Assembly (NCBI GenBank): GCA_963818985.1
Contig: CAWFUJ010000008.1
Location: 124,001 to 188,000 of the forward strand
Direction of reading: 5' to 3'
Length of the DNA: 64,000 bases
Origin: JAFEDN01 sp963818985
GTDB lineage: Bacteria; Pseudomonadota; Gammaproteobacteria; Coxiellales; Coxiellaceae
The position numbers and the translations under genes were made by a program. The notes under the pieces are model-generated. The model ran no database searches. It saw only the letters and a list, made by a program, of their open reading frames with translations, and was not told where the DNA came from. Of this stretch, positions 51,032 through 59,246 are shown piece by piece (position 1 is the stretch's first letter; every line of letters starts with the position of its first letter).

Positions 51032-52366
51032 ATGAAAAAAATTTTTTTTTGGTTGTTATCTACTTTATATTGCGTAGTGTTTTTTTTACCTTTAACCGGT
51101 TATAGTGCTGAACAGACTAATCAGTCTGCGTATTCTTTGGCCCCGATGCTCAATAAAACCACACCTGGCGTGGTTAAAATAACCACCGCTAAAGACACGA
51201 CTTTAAACCCCTTTGAAATTAGTAAACCTCGTGCTGAAGAAATTGGCCTGGGTTCCGGTGTTATTGTCGATACCGCGCAAGGATTAATTATTACCAACGC
51301 ACACGTGGTATCCAAAACTAAATTGATTGTGGTGACCTTGAAAAATGGCCGGCGCTATTTAGCCAAATTAATCGGCGAGGACGACGGATTTGATATTGCT
51401 GTGCTTAAAATCAACGCTAAAGATTTAACCGGTATTCAATTGGGTGACTCCGATCAATTACAGGTCGGTGATTTCGTGGCCGCCATTGGCAGTCCCTTTG
51501 GGTTGACTGAAACTGTTACCTTCGGAGTCGTCAGCGCCCTCGATCGCAGCGAACCAAAAATTGAAGGTTACCAAAGTTTCATTCAAACCGACACGCCGAT
51601 CAATCCAGGAAACTCAGGCGGCGCCTTAGTCAATATGAAAGGTGAACTGATCGGCATCAATACGGCGCTGGTGAGTCCGGCATTGGGTAATGTCGGAATT
51701 GGCTTCGCAATTCCAAGCAATATGGTAAAAAATGTAGCTGAACAATTAATAAAATATGGGAAAGTAGAACGTGGTGTTTTAGGAGTGATAGCTCAAGATA
51801 TTAACTCTTCTTTAGCCGTGGCCATGGATTTAAAAACCGATCGTGGTGCTGTCATCACCACCATTGTTCCCAACTCCCCTGCTGACAGCGCAGGTCTAAA
51901 AGTTGCAGATATCATTTTTGCTTTAGATAAGAAACCGGTTCACAATGCTGAGCAGCTACGTGATTCTTTAGGCACCATGCGACCTGGAACATCAATCACA
52001 TTAGACATTTCACGCCAGGGTAAGATCATGTCAATTTCCACCAAAGTAGGTGATCCTGCAAAAATTGCCAAACAGCAAGAAGTGCCTTTTATTAGTGGTC
52101 TTCAATTGCAAGACTTTAATGAATTAGAAAGTGATAATCGTTATTTAAAAGGTGTCATTATCACTGGCATGACCGACACCAGCGCAGGAGCCTTAGGAGG
52201 CTTAATGCCAGGAGACGTGATCACGATGGCTAATCATCAAGCCATTAATTCGGTGACCGATTTAGAAAAAATCGCTAAAAGTCAGCCTAAACGTTTGTTA
52301 TTACAAGTCAGCCGCAATAATAATGGGTTATTTGTCGTGCTAGAAAACGATGGCGGACCAGATTGA
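51032..52366 (+). CDS. Periplasmic serine protease, DegP/DegQ type
   Basis: HtrA-family protease/chaperone of the periplasm. 444 residues from the ATG at 51032 (MKKIFFWLLSTLYCVVFFLPL), with TGAGGA just upstream. Signal peptide to about residue 26 (TGYSA). Trypsin-like domain: His in ITNAHVVSKT, Asp in EDDGFDIAVLKI, Ser in INPGNSGGALVN, GSPFGLTETVTFGVVSALDR. Two PDZ domains follow (about 245-335 and 360-440). The length and two PDZ domains match DegQ/DegP, not DegS. The usual adjacent partner in E. coli (degS) is absent. Confidence 0.94.
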   Translation: MKKIFFWLLSTLYCVVFFLPLTGYSAEQTNQSAYSLAPMLNKTTPGVVKITTAKDTTLNPFEISKPRAEEIGLGSGVIVDTAQGLIITNAHVVSKTKLIVVTLKNGRRYLAKLIGEDDGFDIAVLKINAKDLTGIQLGDSDQLQVGDFVAAIGSPFGLTETVTFGVVSALDRSEPKIEGYQSFIQTDTPINPGNSGGALVNMKGELIGINTALVSPALGNVGIGFAIPSNMVKNVAEQLIKYGKVERGVLGVIAQDINSSLAVAMDLKTDRGAVITTIVPNSPADSAGLKVADIIFALDKKPVHNAEQLRDSLGTMRPGTSITLDISRQGKIMSISTKVGDPAKIAKQQEVPFISGLQLQDFNELESDNRYLKGVIITGMTDTSAGALGGLMPGDVITMANHQAINSVTDLEKIAKSQPKRLLLQVSRNNNGLFVVLENDGGPD

Positions 52367-52378
52367 GATCATGCTCTT

Positions 52379-52491
52379 GTCATACCGCGGTTTGACCGCT
52401 GGCCTGTCCTCGGAGAGGAGATCTAGGAATCTAGTGCGGTCCTCTGGATCTCCTCTCCGAGGACAGGCCAGCGATCAAGTCGCGGGATGAC
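52379..52491. repeat. Family C palindromic element, longest copy
   Basis: GTCATACCGCGGTTTGACCG on the left and ATCAAGTCGCGGGATGAC on the right, with an inner near-perfect hairpin CGCTGGCCTGTCCTCGGAGA / TCTCCGAGGACAGGCCAGCG. It starts 13 bp after the degP-like stop. Its right end overlaps the last five codons and stop of the convergent sdhE gene (52475-52491). Confidence 0.85.
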
Positions 52492-52732
52492 AAAACTCAA
52501 AGTTTTTTATTAACTGGATTAATTCAACGAAATCTTGCTTGGGCGGGATCTCCTCACCAAATATCCAGCTGGTGAGTTGTGGGTCTTGCTGATCTAATAA
52601 TTGATCGAAAATTTCAAGTAGGGATTCAGTTAAATACGGATAGTGTTGTTGAAAAAAATTTGACAATATTAAATCTAATTCTAGTGACCCCCGACGGCAC
52701 TTCCATAAAATTTTTCTAGCTTGCTCATCCAT
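52475..52732 (-). CDS. sdhE: FAD assembly factor SdhE
   Basis: Small protein that helps covalent FAD attachment to the succinate dehydrogenase flavoprotein. 85 residues with the hallmark RGxxE motif in LWKCRRGSLELDLIL (about 10-24), then the helical LLEIFDQLLDQQDPQLTSWIFG segment. The start overlaps the alr 3' end by 8 bp. The last residues (CHPAT) and the TGA are encoded by the family C palindrome at 52379-52491, so the native C-terminus may have been replaced when the repeat inserted. The usual neighbour ygfX is absent. Confidence 0.93.
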   Translation of the reverse strand: MDEQARKILWKCRRGSLELDLILSNFFQQHYPYLTESLLEIFDQLLDQQDPQLTSWIFGEEIPPKQDFVELIQLIKNFEFCHPAT

Positions 52733-53804
52733 GGGTATTAAATTCGACCCGTCTGGTCAAATGGCAAAATAATTCATAAGAAATCGTATCTGCACAAGCC
52801 GCAACTTGCTCGGCTGGTAAACCTTTGCCCCAGAGAATGGCTTGATCACCAGGTTTAGCATTGGGTACATTGCGTAAATCGACAGCAATCATGTCCATTG
52901 AGACCCGCCCAATCAGTGGACATAAGTGGCCATTGATCAATACTGGCGTACCATTACGCGCATGGCGAGGATAACCATCCCCGTAACCAATGGCCACTAT
53001 ACCGACGGGCATGTCTTCGGGGCATTGCCAAGTTGCTCCGTAACCCACCCAATCATTTTTGTTAGCCATACGGACTGCATTTAAATGTGAAGTTAAGGTC
53101 ATGACTGGTTTTAAACCACAATCTTCCCCAGTTTGGTTTGCAAAGGGTGAAGCACCATACAGCATAATGCCGGGACGTACCCAATCGCCCAAGGATTGCG
53201 ACTTCGACAAAATGGCCGCTGAATTGGCAATACTTTTTGGGCCGGGAAAATTTGCGGTTACATCCTCGAATAAACGTATTTGCTCAGTGGTTAAAGAATG
53301 GTCTATAAGATCAGCACAGGCTAGATGAGTCATCATGCCAATAGGTTTTTTAATCCAACTTAATCCTTGTAAGCGCTGCCAAGCATCAATAAATTGCAAA
53401 GGTAACAAACCTAAACGATGCATACCAGTTTCTAATTTTAACCAAACAGTCAAGGCCTCAGTACATGGGGTTTGCTGAAGAATATCAACTTGATAAGGTT
53501 GATGTATCACCACCGCTAAACGGTGATGCAAACATAAAGGAACATGATCAACATGATCAAAGCGCGACATCACCACGATGGGTTGTTGAATCTGTGCCTC
53601 GCGTAAAATAATACCTTCTTCCACCGAAGCAACACCAAATGCATCTACGCCCTGCAAAGCTTCCGCAACTCGTACCATGCCATGTCCATAGCCATCAGCT
53701 TTTATCATCGCTAATATTTGTCGTTGGCCAGCTAGGCGACGAACTTGATTTAGATTATGGCGCAATGCATCGGTATCGATGTTAGCGCATGCTTTGCCAC
53801 TCAG
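52725..53804 (-). CDS. alr: Alanine racemase, probable CTG start
   Basis: PLP enzyme that makes D-alanine for peptidoglycan. The PLP lysine is in LAMIKADGYGHG, the catalytic Tyr region in VAIGYGDGYPRHARNG, and GRVSMDMIAVDL and ISYELFCHL are typical. In-frame ATG/GTG codons are missing upstream of the conserved N-terminus; the first standard-type start is TTG at 53765, which would cut off ANIDTDA. Reading back, the frame SGKACANIDTDALRHNLNQV matches family N-termini and begins with a CTG at 53804 that overlaps the dnaB stop (CTGA). GGGGGAG lies eight bases before that CTG. I therefore propose a CTG start coupled to dnaB, about 359 residues. Confidence 0.88.
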   Translation of the reverse strand: MSGKACANIDTDALRHNLNQVRRLAGQRQILAMIKADGYGHGMVRVAEALQGVDAFGVASVEEGIILREAQIQQPIVVMSRFDHVDHVPLCLHHRLAVVIHQPYQVDILQQTPCTEALTVWLKLETGMHRLGLLPLQFIDAWQRLQGLSWIKKPIGMMTHLACADLIDHSLTTEQIRLFEDVTANFPGPKSIANSAAILSKSQSLGDWVRPGIMLYGASPFANQTGEDCGLKPVMTLTSHLNAVRMANKNDWVGYGATWQCPEDMPVGIVAIGYGDGYPRHARNGTPVLINGHLCPLIGRVSMDMIAVDLRNVPNAKPGDQAILWGKGLPAEQVAACADTISYELFCHLTRRVEFNTHG

Positions 53805-55213
53805 AACACACTCTCCCCCAATTCCTGCATATTGGTATAATTTTCGAAACGAGTAAATTGCCCAAGGAAAGTCACTTTAAAATCACCGATCGGGCCATTG
53901 CGATGTTTACGAATTATAATTTCCGCAATACCTTTATCCTTACTATTATCATCGTAAACTTCATCACGATAAATAAACACTATTATATCAGCATCCTGTT
54001 CAATTGAGCCGCTTTCTCGTAAATCAGACATTACCGGACGTCGATCACTACGCTGCTCTAAGCTACGGTTCAACTGGGATAAGGCGATGACTGGCACGTT
54101 TAATTCTTTGGCCAAAATCTTTAACGAACGTGAAATTTCCGATATTTCAGTGGTTCGATTTTCTTTGTTGCCAGGTACTCGCATCAATTGTAAATAATCG
54201 ACCACCACTAATCCTAATCCATTATGTTCCCGCGCTACCCGCCGAGCCCGAGAACGAATATCATTTGGGGTGAGCGCCGCGGTATCATCAATGTATAAAA
54301 GGGTTTCTGCTAACATTCCAACGGTCGAGGTAATTCGCGGCCAGTCTTCTTCTTTTAGTTTACCAGTCAATACTTTACTCAGATCAACACGACTCAAAGA
54401 AGATAGCATTCTCATGGTTAGCGATTCAGCCGGCATTTCCATACTGAAAATTAATACCGGTTTTTGCGACTTAATGGCGACATTTTCGGCAATATTCATG
54501 GCAAAGCTGGTTTTACCCATGGAGGGGCGACCCGCAATGATAATAAGATCACCCTTCTGTAATCCGGCCGTCATTCTATCAAAGTCGGTAAATCCGGTTG
54601 ATAAACCGGTCAATGTGTTGCCACTCCGGTACAGGTCATCCACTCGATTAACAGTGCGAGCTAATAAAGTACTGATATTAACGGGACCTGACTCTCGACT
54701 ATGTTGCTCGGCTATTTGAAAGACTTGATGTTCGGCGGCATCCAGTAATTCTTTACTATCCATGTCCGAAACTTGGTAAGCTTTTTCTACTAGATCAGTG
54801 CCTACACTGATCAATTGCCTTAAGATAGCGCGCTCACGGACGATATCTGCGTAGGCACTGACATTCGCAGCTGTTGGGGTATTTTGAGCTAATTCAAACA
54901 GGTAACCTTCGTTTCCGACTGAATCCAGCTGTTGGCGCATTTTAAGGGTTTCAGCGACGGTGATTACGTCAAAGGGCTGGTTTCGTTCGGCTAAATCACT
55001 CATTGCTTTAAAAATGAGTTGGTGATCATGACGGTAAAAATCTTTACTAATCAGCCGGTCGGACACCCTTTCCCAGGCTCGATGATCAATCATTAATGCA
55101 CCTAATACCGCTTGTTCTGCTTCTTGGGAATGAGGCGGTACTTTCGGGGCACGCGGGCTGACTTCCCGTTCGGTCGAACGCACCGGTTTTGATGCTAATA
55201 ATTCAGTTGACAT
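53801..55213 (-). CDS. dnaB: Replicative DNA helicase DnaB
   Basis: Hexameric 5'-3' helicase of the replication fork. 470 residues from the ATG at 55213 (MSTELLASKPV); an extra ten codons upstream are in frame but not typical. N-terminal PPHSQEAEQAVLGALMIDHRAWERV domain, Walker A IIAGRPSMGKTSFAMNIA, Walker B VVVDYLQLM, and ALSQLNRSLEQR and DLRESGSIEQDADI. Complete, no intein. Its TGA overlaps the proposed alr CTG by four bases. A family C element separates it from rplI. Confidence 0.97.
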   Translation of the reverse strand: MSTELLASKPVRSTEREVSPRAPKVPPHSQEAEQAVLGALMIDHRAWERVSDRLISKDFYRHDHQLIFKAMSDLAERNQPFDVITVAETLKMRQQLDSVGNEGYLFELAQNTPTAANVSAYADIVRERAILRQLISVGTDLVEKAYQVSDMDSKELLDAAEHQVFQIAEQHSRESGPVNISTLLARTVNRVDDLYRSGNTLTGLSTGFTDFDRMTAGLQKGDLIIIAGRPSMGKTSFAMNIAENVAIKSQKPVLIFSMEMPAESLTMRMLSSLSRVDLSKVLTGKLKEEDWPRITSTVGMLAETLLYIDDTAALTPNDIRSRARRVAREHNGLGLVVVDYLQLMRVPGNKENRTTEISEISRSLKILAKELNVPVIALSQLNRSLEQRSDRRPVMSDLRESGSIEQDADIIVFIYRDEVYDDNSKDKGIAEIIIRKHRNGPIGDFKVTFLGQFTRFENYTNMQELGESVF

Positions 55214-55256
55214 AAATTCTCTTGAGAAGCCAGGTATGCCCAAAGCTTATGTATTT

Positions 55257-55350
55257 GTCATCCTGCGACTTGATCGCGGGATCCATGCAACGGCAAATTC
55301 ACTATGGATATCCTCCCGAGGACAGGCCAGCGGTCAAGCCGCGGTATGAC
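55257..55350. repeat. Family C palindromic element (inverted), between rplI and dnaB
   Basis: The complement of the 38044-type element: GTCATCCTGCGACTTGATCG at the left, GAGGACAGGCCAGCGGTCAA and GCCGCGGTATGAC at the right. It lies within the ribosomal-protein/dnaB operon, 9 bp after the rplI stop, so the operon mRNA would contain its hairpins. Confidence 0.8.
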
Positions 55351-55359
55351 GTGACGTAA

Positions 55360-55827
55360 CTAAGCCGCGGTTTCGGCAACTATTTTTACTTTGACGATCG
55401 TTGTTACTTCGCTATGCAATTTAATACTGATATTGTATTCGCCTGTTTGACGGATTGGGCCTTCTGGCATAATGACTTCTTTCTTAGCAATATCAAGGCT
55501 TTTTTTGCCGCCTTTTTCGTTAATCGCATCTGCAATGTCTCGTGGGCCGATGGAGCCGAATAATTTACCTTCATCACCGGCTTGCGATTTAATGAGAATT
55601 TCTAACTCGCTCAGCTTTTCTGCGCGCAATTTTGCTGCAGCTAATACTTCGGCAGCTGCCTTTTCCAATTCTGCACGCCTTAATTCAAAATCGGCAATAT
55701 TTTTTTTAGTGGCAGTCAAAGCCATTCCTTGTGGTAATAAGTAATTGCGTCCATATCCAGGACGTACGGTCACTTGGTCACCCACTTTGCCTAGGTTAGT
55801 CACTTCTTGCTGTAAAATAACACGCAT
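55360..55827 (-). CDS. rplI: 50S ribosomal protein bL9
   Basis: Ribosomal large-subunit protein bL9. 155 residues, slightly longer than the usual about 150. The N-terminal MRVILQQEVTNLGKVGDQVTVRPGYGRNYLLPQGMAL is the L9 signature; a long central helix (RRAELEKAAAEVLAAAKLRAEKLSELEI) and the C-terminal GSIGPRDIADAI follow. It is part of the rpsF-rpsR-DUF2232-rplI series, with dnaB after it. Confidence 0.98.
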   Translation of the reverse strand: MRVILQQEVTNLGKVGDQVTVRPGYGRNYLLPQGMALTATKKNIADFELRRAELEKAAAEVLAAAKLRAEKLSELEILIKSQAGDEGKLFGSIGPRDIADAINEKGGKKSLDIAKKEVIMPEGPIRQTGEYNISIKLHSEVTTIVKVKIVAETAA

Positions 55828-55850
55828 GATTCAAATCCCCCTCAATAAAA

Positions 55851-56744
55851 TTATCGCACTGCGATGAAAAAACGTTTACGCAGATCATACCAACAATCGA
55901 TGTAACCCGCGAGAGCTAAAATAGCCAATATCAGCAATGGTAAAAATATCAAACCAATATAGACCATCACCAATAAAAATATAAATTCTTTTCTAACACG
56001 TGACCATTTATGCAGGATGCTTAATCCCACGATCACAAATGGCAATAAAATCACTGGTAGTAAATCACTGGCAATTTTAATGCCAATCAATTCAGCAATA
56101 AAAATTAAAGTTAATAAAATAGCTAACCATGGCCCATTACGAATCTCAACAAATTCTTTTGCCAAACCACCTGGGCGGTATATGCTCGCTTGCCACCAGC
56201 GAGAAATCAACAGCTGACAAAACACGCCTAGAAGTATTAAAGCTGTCAATAACCCAGTAGCGAAAGGTGCAATTTGCGCAAGTAATTGCTGCACCTTATC
56301 CTCGCTGAGATGTTCCGCCAGGATAGAGGTAAAGTAACTTCCATACTGCTTTAACAGTGCCAACCACCATGATGCTGTGTCTGTCAATACTAGGTGAAAA
56401 CCCATGACGACTAAACAACCAAGCACCGCCATGACTTCAAAAACTAATCGCCAAGATCCAGTTTGACCCAAAATACCCGCAAAAAGCCATACCAATATGC
56501 AGCGTAGAAGTAGCAAATCGAATAATATTTTCTGCTGCCAAATGGAAAAGCCGACCACCGGGATAGCCACGCCAATCAATACGATAAATCCGGCTCTATA
56601 CCCTCGACTTAAGGTCACCAACCCTACCACGATAGCGGCTATAAAACCGCCAGGCATAGAAATTATGGGTAGTGTTGCGCAAAATAGTGCAAATACCAAA
56701 GCATAAAGCGGATTTGCTAAAAGATATTGGCCGAACTTACGCAC
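55851..56744 (-). CDS. DUF2232 (YybS-like) membrane protein
   Basis: 297-residue hydrophobic protein with about eight membrane helices (YALVFALFCATLPIISMPGGFIA..., LLTALILLGVFCQLLISRWW, ILLTLIFIAELIGI). This position, between rpsR and rplI, is commonly occupied by a DUF2232 protein in gammaproteobacteria such as Legionella and pseudomonads; the assignment is by position, topology and length. No function is established. It begins 19 bp after the rpsR stop and ends 23 bp before rplI. Confidence 0.78.
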   Translation of the reverse strand: MRKFGQYLLANPLYALVFALFCATLPIISMPGGFIAAIVVGLVTLSRGYRAGFIVLIGVAIPVVGFSIWQQKILFDLLLLRCILVWLFAGILGQTGSWRLVFEVMAVLGCLVVMGFHLVLTDTASWWLALLKQYGSYFTSILAEHLSEDKVQQLLAQIAPFATGLLTALILLGVFCQLLISRWWQASIYRPGGLAKEFVEIRNGPWLAILLTLIFIAELIGIKIASDLLPVILLPFVIVGLSILHKWSRVRKEFIFLLVMVYIGLIFLPLLILAILALAGYIDCWYDLRKRFFIAVR

Positions 56745-56763
56745 TCCTCAACCCAATAAAATA

Positions 56764-56991
56764 CTATACATGGGTATCGCAGTAAGGCAATAACGCCAAA
56801 AACCGTGCACGTTTAATTTCTCGGGCTAATTGACGCTGATCTCTGGCTTTGCTACCCGTAATACGACTGGGCACAATGCGTCCAGAGTCCATGATATATT
56901 CTTTTAAAATTCTTAAATTTTTATAATCAATTTCATTGGAGTTGTCGGTACTCAAGGTAGAAAACTTTTTACGACGGAAATAATTAGCCAT
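56764..56991 (-). CDS. rpsR: 30S ribosomal protein bS18
   Basis: Small-subunit protein bS18, which binds uS6 on the platform. 75 residues, the normal length. MANYFRRKKFSTLSTDNSNEIDYKNLRILKEYIMDSGRIVPSRITG and ARDQRQLAREIKRARFLALLPY are characteristic. It starts 2 bp after rpsF. Confidence 0.98.
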   Translation of the reverse strand: MANYFRRKKFSTLSTDNSNEIDYKNLRILKEYIMDSGRIVPSRITGSKARDQRQLAREIKRARFLALLPYCDTHV

Positions 56992-56993
56992 TC

Positions 56994-57416
56994 TTAGCCC
57001 CTCTCTTCTTCAGATTCAAAATCCGCTGTTCGTGCCGTTTCAAATTCATCGCTGTCATCACTTGATTTAGTTCCCTCGTGATGATGGGTATAGGTGTCTT
57101 GCTCTCTAAGCATCGGCGAAGCATGGGTGATGGCATTGTCGCGTCTTATAATTAAATGGCGAATCACCGCATCGTTATAACGGAAAGCACTTTCTAACTC
57201 TTCTTTTACTTTGTTATCACATTCAATGTTCATCAAAATGTAATGGGCTTTACGTACTTTATCGATAGAATAAGCTAATTGGCGGCGACCCCAATCTTCT
57301 AAACGATGAATTTGACCTTTACCGGCTTTGATCATGGACTGGTAGCGCTCAATCATACCTGGAACCTGATCGCTACAATCAGGATGGACTAAAAAAACGA
57401 TCTCATAATGTCGCAT
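56994..57416 (-). CDS. rpsF: 30S ribosomal protein bS6
   Basis: Small-subunit protein bS6. 140 residues from the ATG at 57416 (MRHYEIVFLVHPDCSDQVPGMI), the family start; a frame from 57488 is not supported. KAHYILMNIECDNKVKEELES and FRYNDAVIRHLIIRRDNAIT follow. The C-terminal tail is acidic (SSDDSDEFETARTADFESEEE), as in species where S6 carries glutamate additions, here encoded. First gene of the operon; a CTTGCT/TATTTT pair upstream may be its promoter, but this is weak. Confidence 0.97.
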   Translation of the reverse strand: MRHYEIVFLVHPDCSDQVPGMIERYQSMIKAGKGQIHRLEDWGRRQLAYSIDKVRKAHYILMNIECDNKVKEELESAFRYNDAVIRHLIIRRDNAITHASPMLREQDTYTHHHEGTKSSDDSDEFETARTADFESEEERG

Positions 57417-57535
57417 AATACTACTATCCTTTTGGTTGTATATAAAATACAGCCCCATAGTGATGGAGCAAGTTGTTAAAACGCTCAATATTAACGCATT
57501 AGCAGTGAAAAATCAATTCCTGTGAGGTATTCATT

Positions 57536-57598
57536 CTGGATACCGGCTTTGGCCGGTATGACATAGCACGTGTCGTACCGGCCAAAGCCGGTATCCAG
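57536..57598. repeat. Family E palindrome between rpsF and rlpA
   Basis: CTGGATACCGGCTTTGGCCG and its complement (arms 57536-57558 and 57576-57598) with a 17-base loop containing ATAGCACGTG. Closely related to 30477-30550 in the GGATACCGGC arms; it lies in the divergent rpsF/rlpA space and could isolate the two promoters. Confidence 0.82.
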
Positions 57599-57609
57599 AT
57601 AATTATTGA

Positions 57610-57637
57610 TTGATAAATTAAAGTTATATGGTATATT
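57610..57637 (+). promoter_or_regulatory. Putative sigma70 promoter of rlpA
   Basis: TTGATA (57610-57615), 16-bp spacer, TATATT (57632-57637), about 50 bp upstream of the rlpA ATG at 57687. Both boxes are close to consensus; the spacer is one short. Not tested against other candidates. Confidence 0.5.
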
Positions 57638-57686
57638 ACCGCTAGTATCAATGATGAGTTTTTTGGTCCATCAATATGGAACATTT

Positions 57687-58547
57687 ATGCAAAGAATTTC
57701 AACTTTATTGGTAACTTCCTTAGTTACTGTATTAGGTTTAACGGCGTGTAGCACCACTCCGATCACTAACCCTCAGACACCATTAGTCACCAGTTCCAAA
57801 GATGGCGCTCCAAAATTTGCTGTCGATGTGACCCATTTAAAAGATGCGGTGCCTAAATATGAACCAAAAAGTTATTATGGTAATCCGCATTCTTATTCCG
57901 CCATTGGCAAGCGCTATTATGTGTTAGAAACTGCCAAAGGTTATAAAAAAACCGGTGTTGCTTCTTGGTACGGAACTAAATTTCACGGCAGACCTACCTC
58001 TAGCCGCGAACCTTACGACATGTTGGCAATGACCGCTGCAAGTCCCAGCTTGCCCATTCCAACTTATGTAAAAGTAACTAACTTAGAAAATGGTAAACAG
58101 GTTGTCGTACGAGTGAACGATCGCGGTCCTTTTATAGATGATCGAGTGATGGATTTATCTTTCGCCGCTGCGAAAAAATTAGGTTACGCAGAAAAAGGTA
58201 CCGCGCGCGTCACCGTAGAAGCCATTTCGTTTGAACCACCTTCTAGCAAAATAATGCTCGCCTCTGCCAATAGGCTGAATTTAAACGAGAAGCCAAGGAC
58301 GATGCACTCAGCGATTTATTTACAAGTAGGCTCTTATCACCAAAGAGAGAGAGCTCAGCAAGTTAAAATGAAAGTCGCGGAGCTCACTCATCAATCAGCC
58401 CGCATTGAAACAGTTACTTTAAAAGATAAAACCTTGTATCGAGTACAAGTAGGTCCCCTTTTAAGTGAAATGCAAAAATCTGATATCGCTATTCAACTTA
58501 ATCAGCAAGGTTATGGCCATGCAGTCGCAGTCATTAGTCAGCTCTAA
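57687..58547 (+). CDS. rlpA: Endolytic peptidoglycan transglycosylase RlpA
   Basis: Outer-membrane lipoprotein of the divisome; family members can be lytic transglycosylases on denuded glycans. 286 residues from the ATG at 57687 (MQRISTLLVTSLVTVLGLTAC), lipobox LTAC. Double-psi barrel with GVASWYGTKFHGRPTSSREPYDM (about 93-115; His and Asp region), VTNLENGKQVVVRVNDRGPF and DLSFAAAKKLGY. The C-terminal SPOR domain (AIYLQVGSYHQRERAQQV...) binds septal glycans. It overlaps ung by 29 bp. Confidence 0.95.
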   Translation: MQRISTLLVTSLVTVLGLTACSTTPITNPQTPLVTSSKDGAPKFAVDVTHLKDAVPKYEPKSYYGNPHSYSAIGKRYYVLETAKGYKKTGVASWYGTKFHGRPTSSREPYDMLAMTAASPSLPIPTYVKVTNLENGKQVVVRVNDRGPFIDDRVMDLSFAAAKKLGYAEKGTARVTVEAISFEPPSSKIMLASANRLNLNEKPRTMHSAIYLQVGSYHQRERAQQVKMKVAELTHQSARIETVTLKDKTLYRVQVGPLLSEMQKSDIAIQLNQQGYGHAVAVISQL

Positions 58548-59214
58548 GATAGAGGGATTAGCTACCTGGCAATCTTTACTCGCCGGTGAAAAACAACAGA
58601 CTTATTTCCTACAAATTCTTGATTATTTAAAAAAACAACGTGAACAAGGTAAAATAATTTATCCTGCACAAAAAGATATTTTCAACGCGTTAAAATTAAC
58701 TCCTTTTGAACAAGTGCGCGTGGTTATTATTGGCCAAGATCCTTATCATGGACCAAATCAAGCACACGGCCTCGCCTTCTCAGTTCAATATGGTATAAAA
58801 CCTCCACCTTCTTTACAAAATATTTTTTTGGAAATAAAAAATGACCTAGGGCTCCCCATACCTAATCACGGCTGCTTAGAAAAATGGGCGAAGCAAGGGG
58901 TCTTGTTATTAAATACCTGTTTAACAGTTGAAGCGGGCTTACCTCAGTCTCATGCTAATATTGGCTGGCAAAAATTTACTGATAAAGTGATTGAATGTCT
59001 GAATGAACACCCACAAGGTATGGTATTTTTATTTTGGGGGACTCCAGCACAAAAAAAAATTCCCCTTATAAATCCCTATAAGCACAAAATCTTAGTGGCG
59101 CCACATCCATCGCCTTTATCGGCACATCGGGGCTTTTTGGGTTGTCAGCATTTCTCTAAAGCTAATGCTTTACTTAAGCAGATGGGTCGAGGAGAAATTG
59201 ATTGGGGATTATAG
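58519..59214 (+). CDS. ung: Uracil-DNA glycosylase
   Basis: Removes uracil from DNA. 231 residues. Active-site motif VVIIGQDPYHGPNQAHGLAFSV (Asp), then PPPSLQNIFLEIKNDLG and the C-terminal HPSPLSAHRGFLGCQHFS (His). The start is inside rlpA. I prefer the ATG at 58519 (MQSQSLVSSKIEG), eight bases from AAGG; an ATG at 58513 is in frame but too close to it. An unusually complete overlap with rlpA suggests translational coupling. Confidence 0.95.
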   Translation: MQSQSLVSSKIEGLATWQSLLAGEKQQTYFLQILDYLKKQREQGKIIYPAQKDIFNALKLTPFEQVRVVIIGQDPYHGPNQAHGLAFSVQYGIKPPPSLQNIFLEIKNDLGLPIPNHGCLEKWAKQGVLLLNTCLTVEAGLPQSHANIGWQKFTDKVIECLNEHPQGMVFLFWGTPAQKKIPLINPYKHKILVAPHPSPLSAHRGFLGCQHFSKANALLKQMGRGEIDWGL

Positions 59215-59216
59215 AT

Positions 59217-59239
59217 CCCCTCTCCTGGCGGGAAAGGGG
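59217..59239. repeat. Family D hairpin between ung and the desaturase gene
   Basis: CCCCTCTCCTGGCGGGAAAGGGG, with arms flanked by GATC/GATT. Imperfect. It sits between two convergent genes with 32 bp of space. Confidence 0.6.
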
Positions 59240-59246
59240 ATTTTAA

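Noticed and set aside
53765..53820. Frameshift at the alr 5' end
   Set aside because: The frame continues without a stop back through the conserved N-terminus; a CTG start explains it without a mutation.
57499..57684. Minus-strand ORF in the rpsF-rlpA gap
   Set aside because: It runs through the family E palindrome and lacks a ribosome-binding site.
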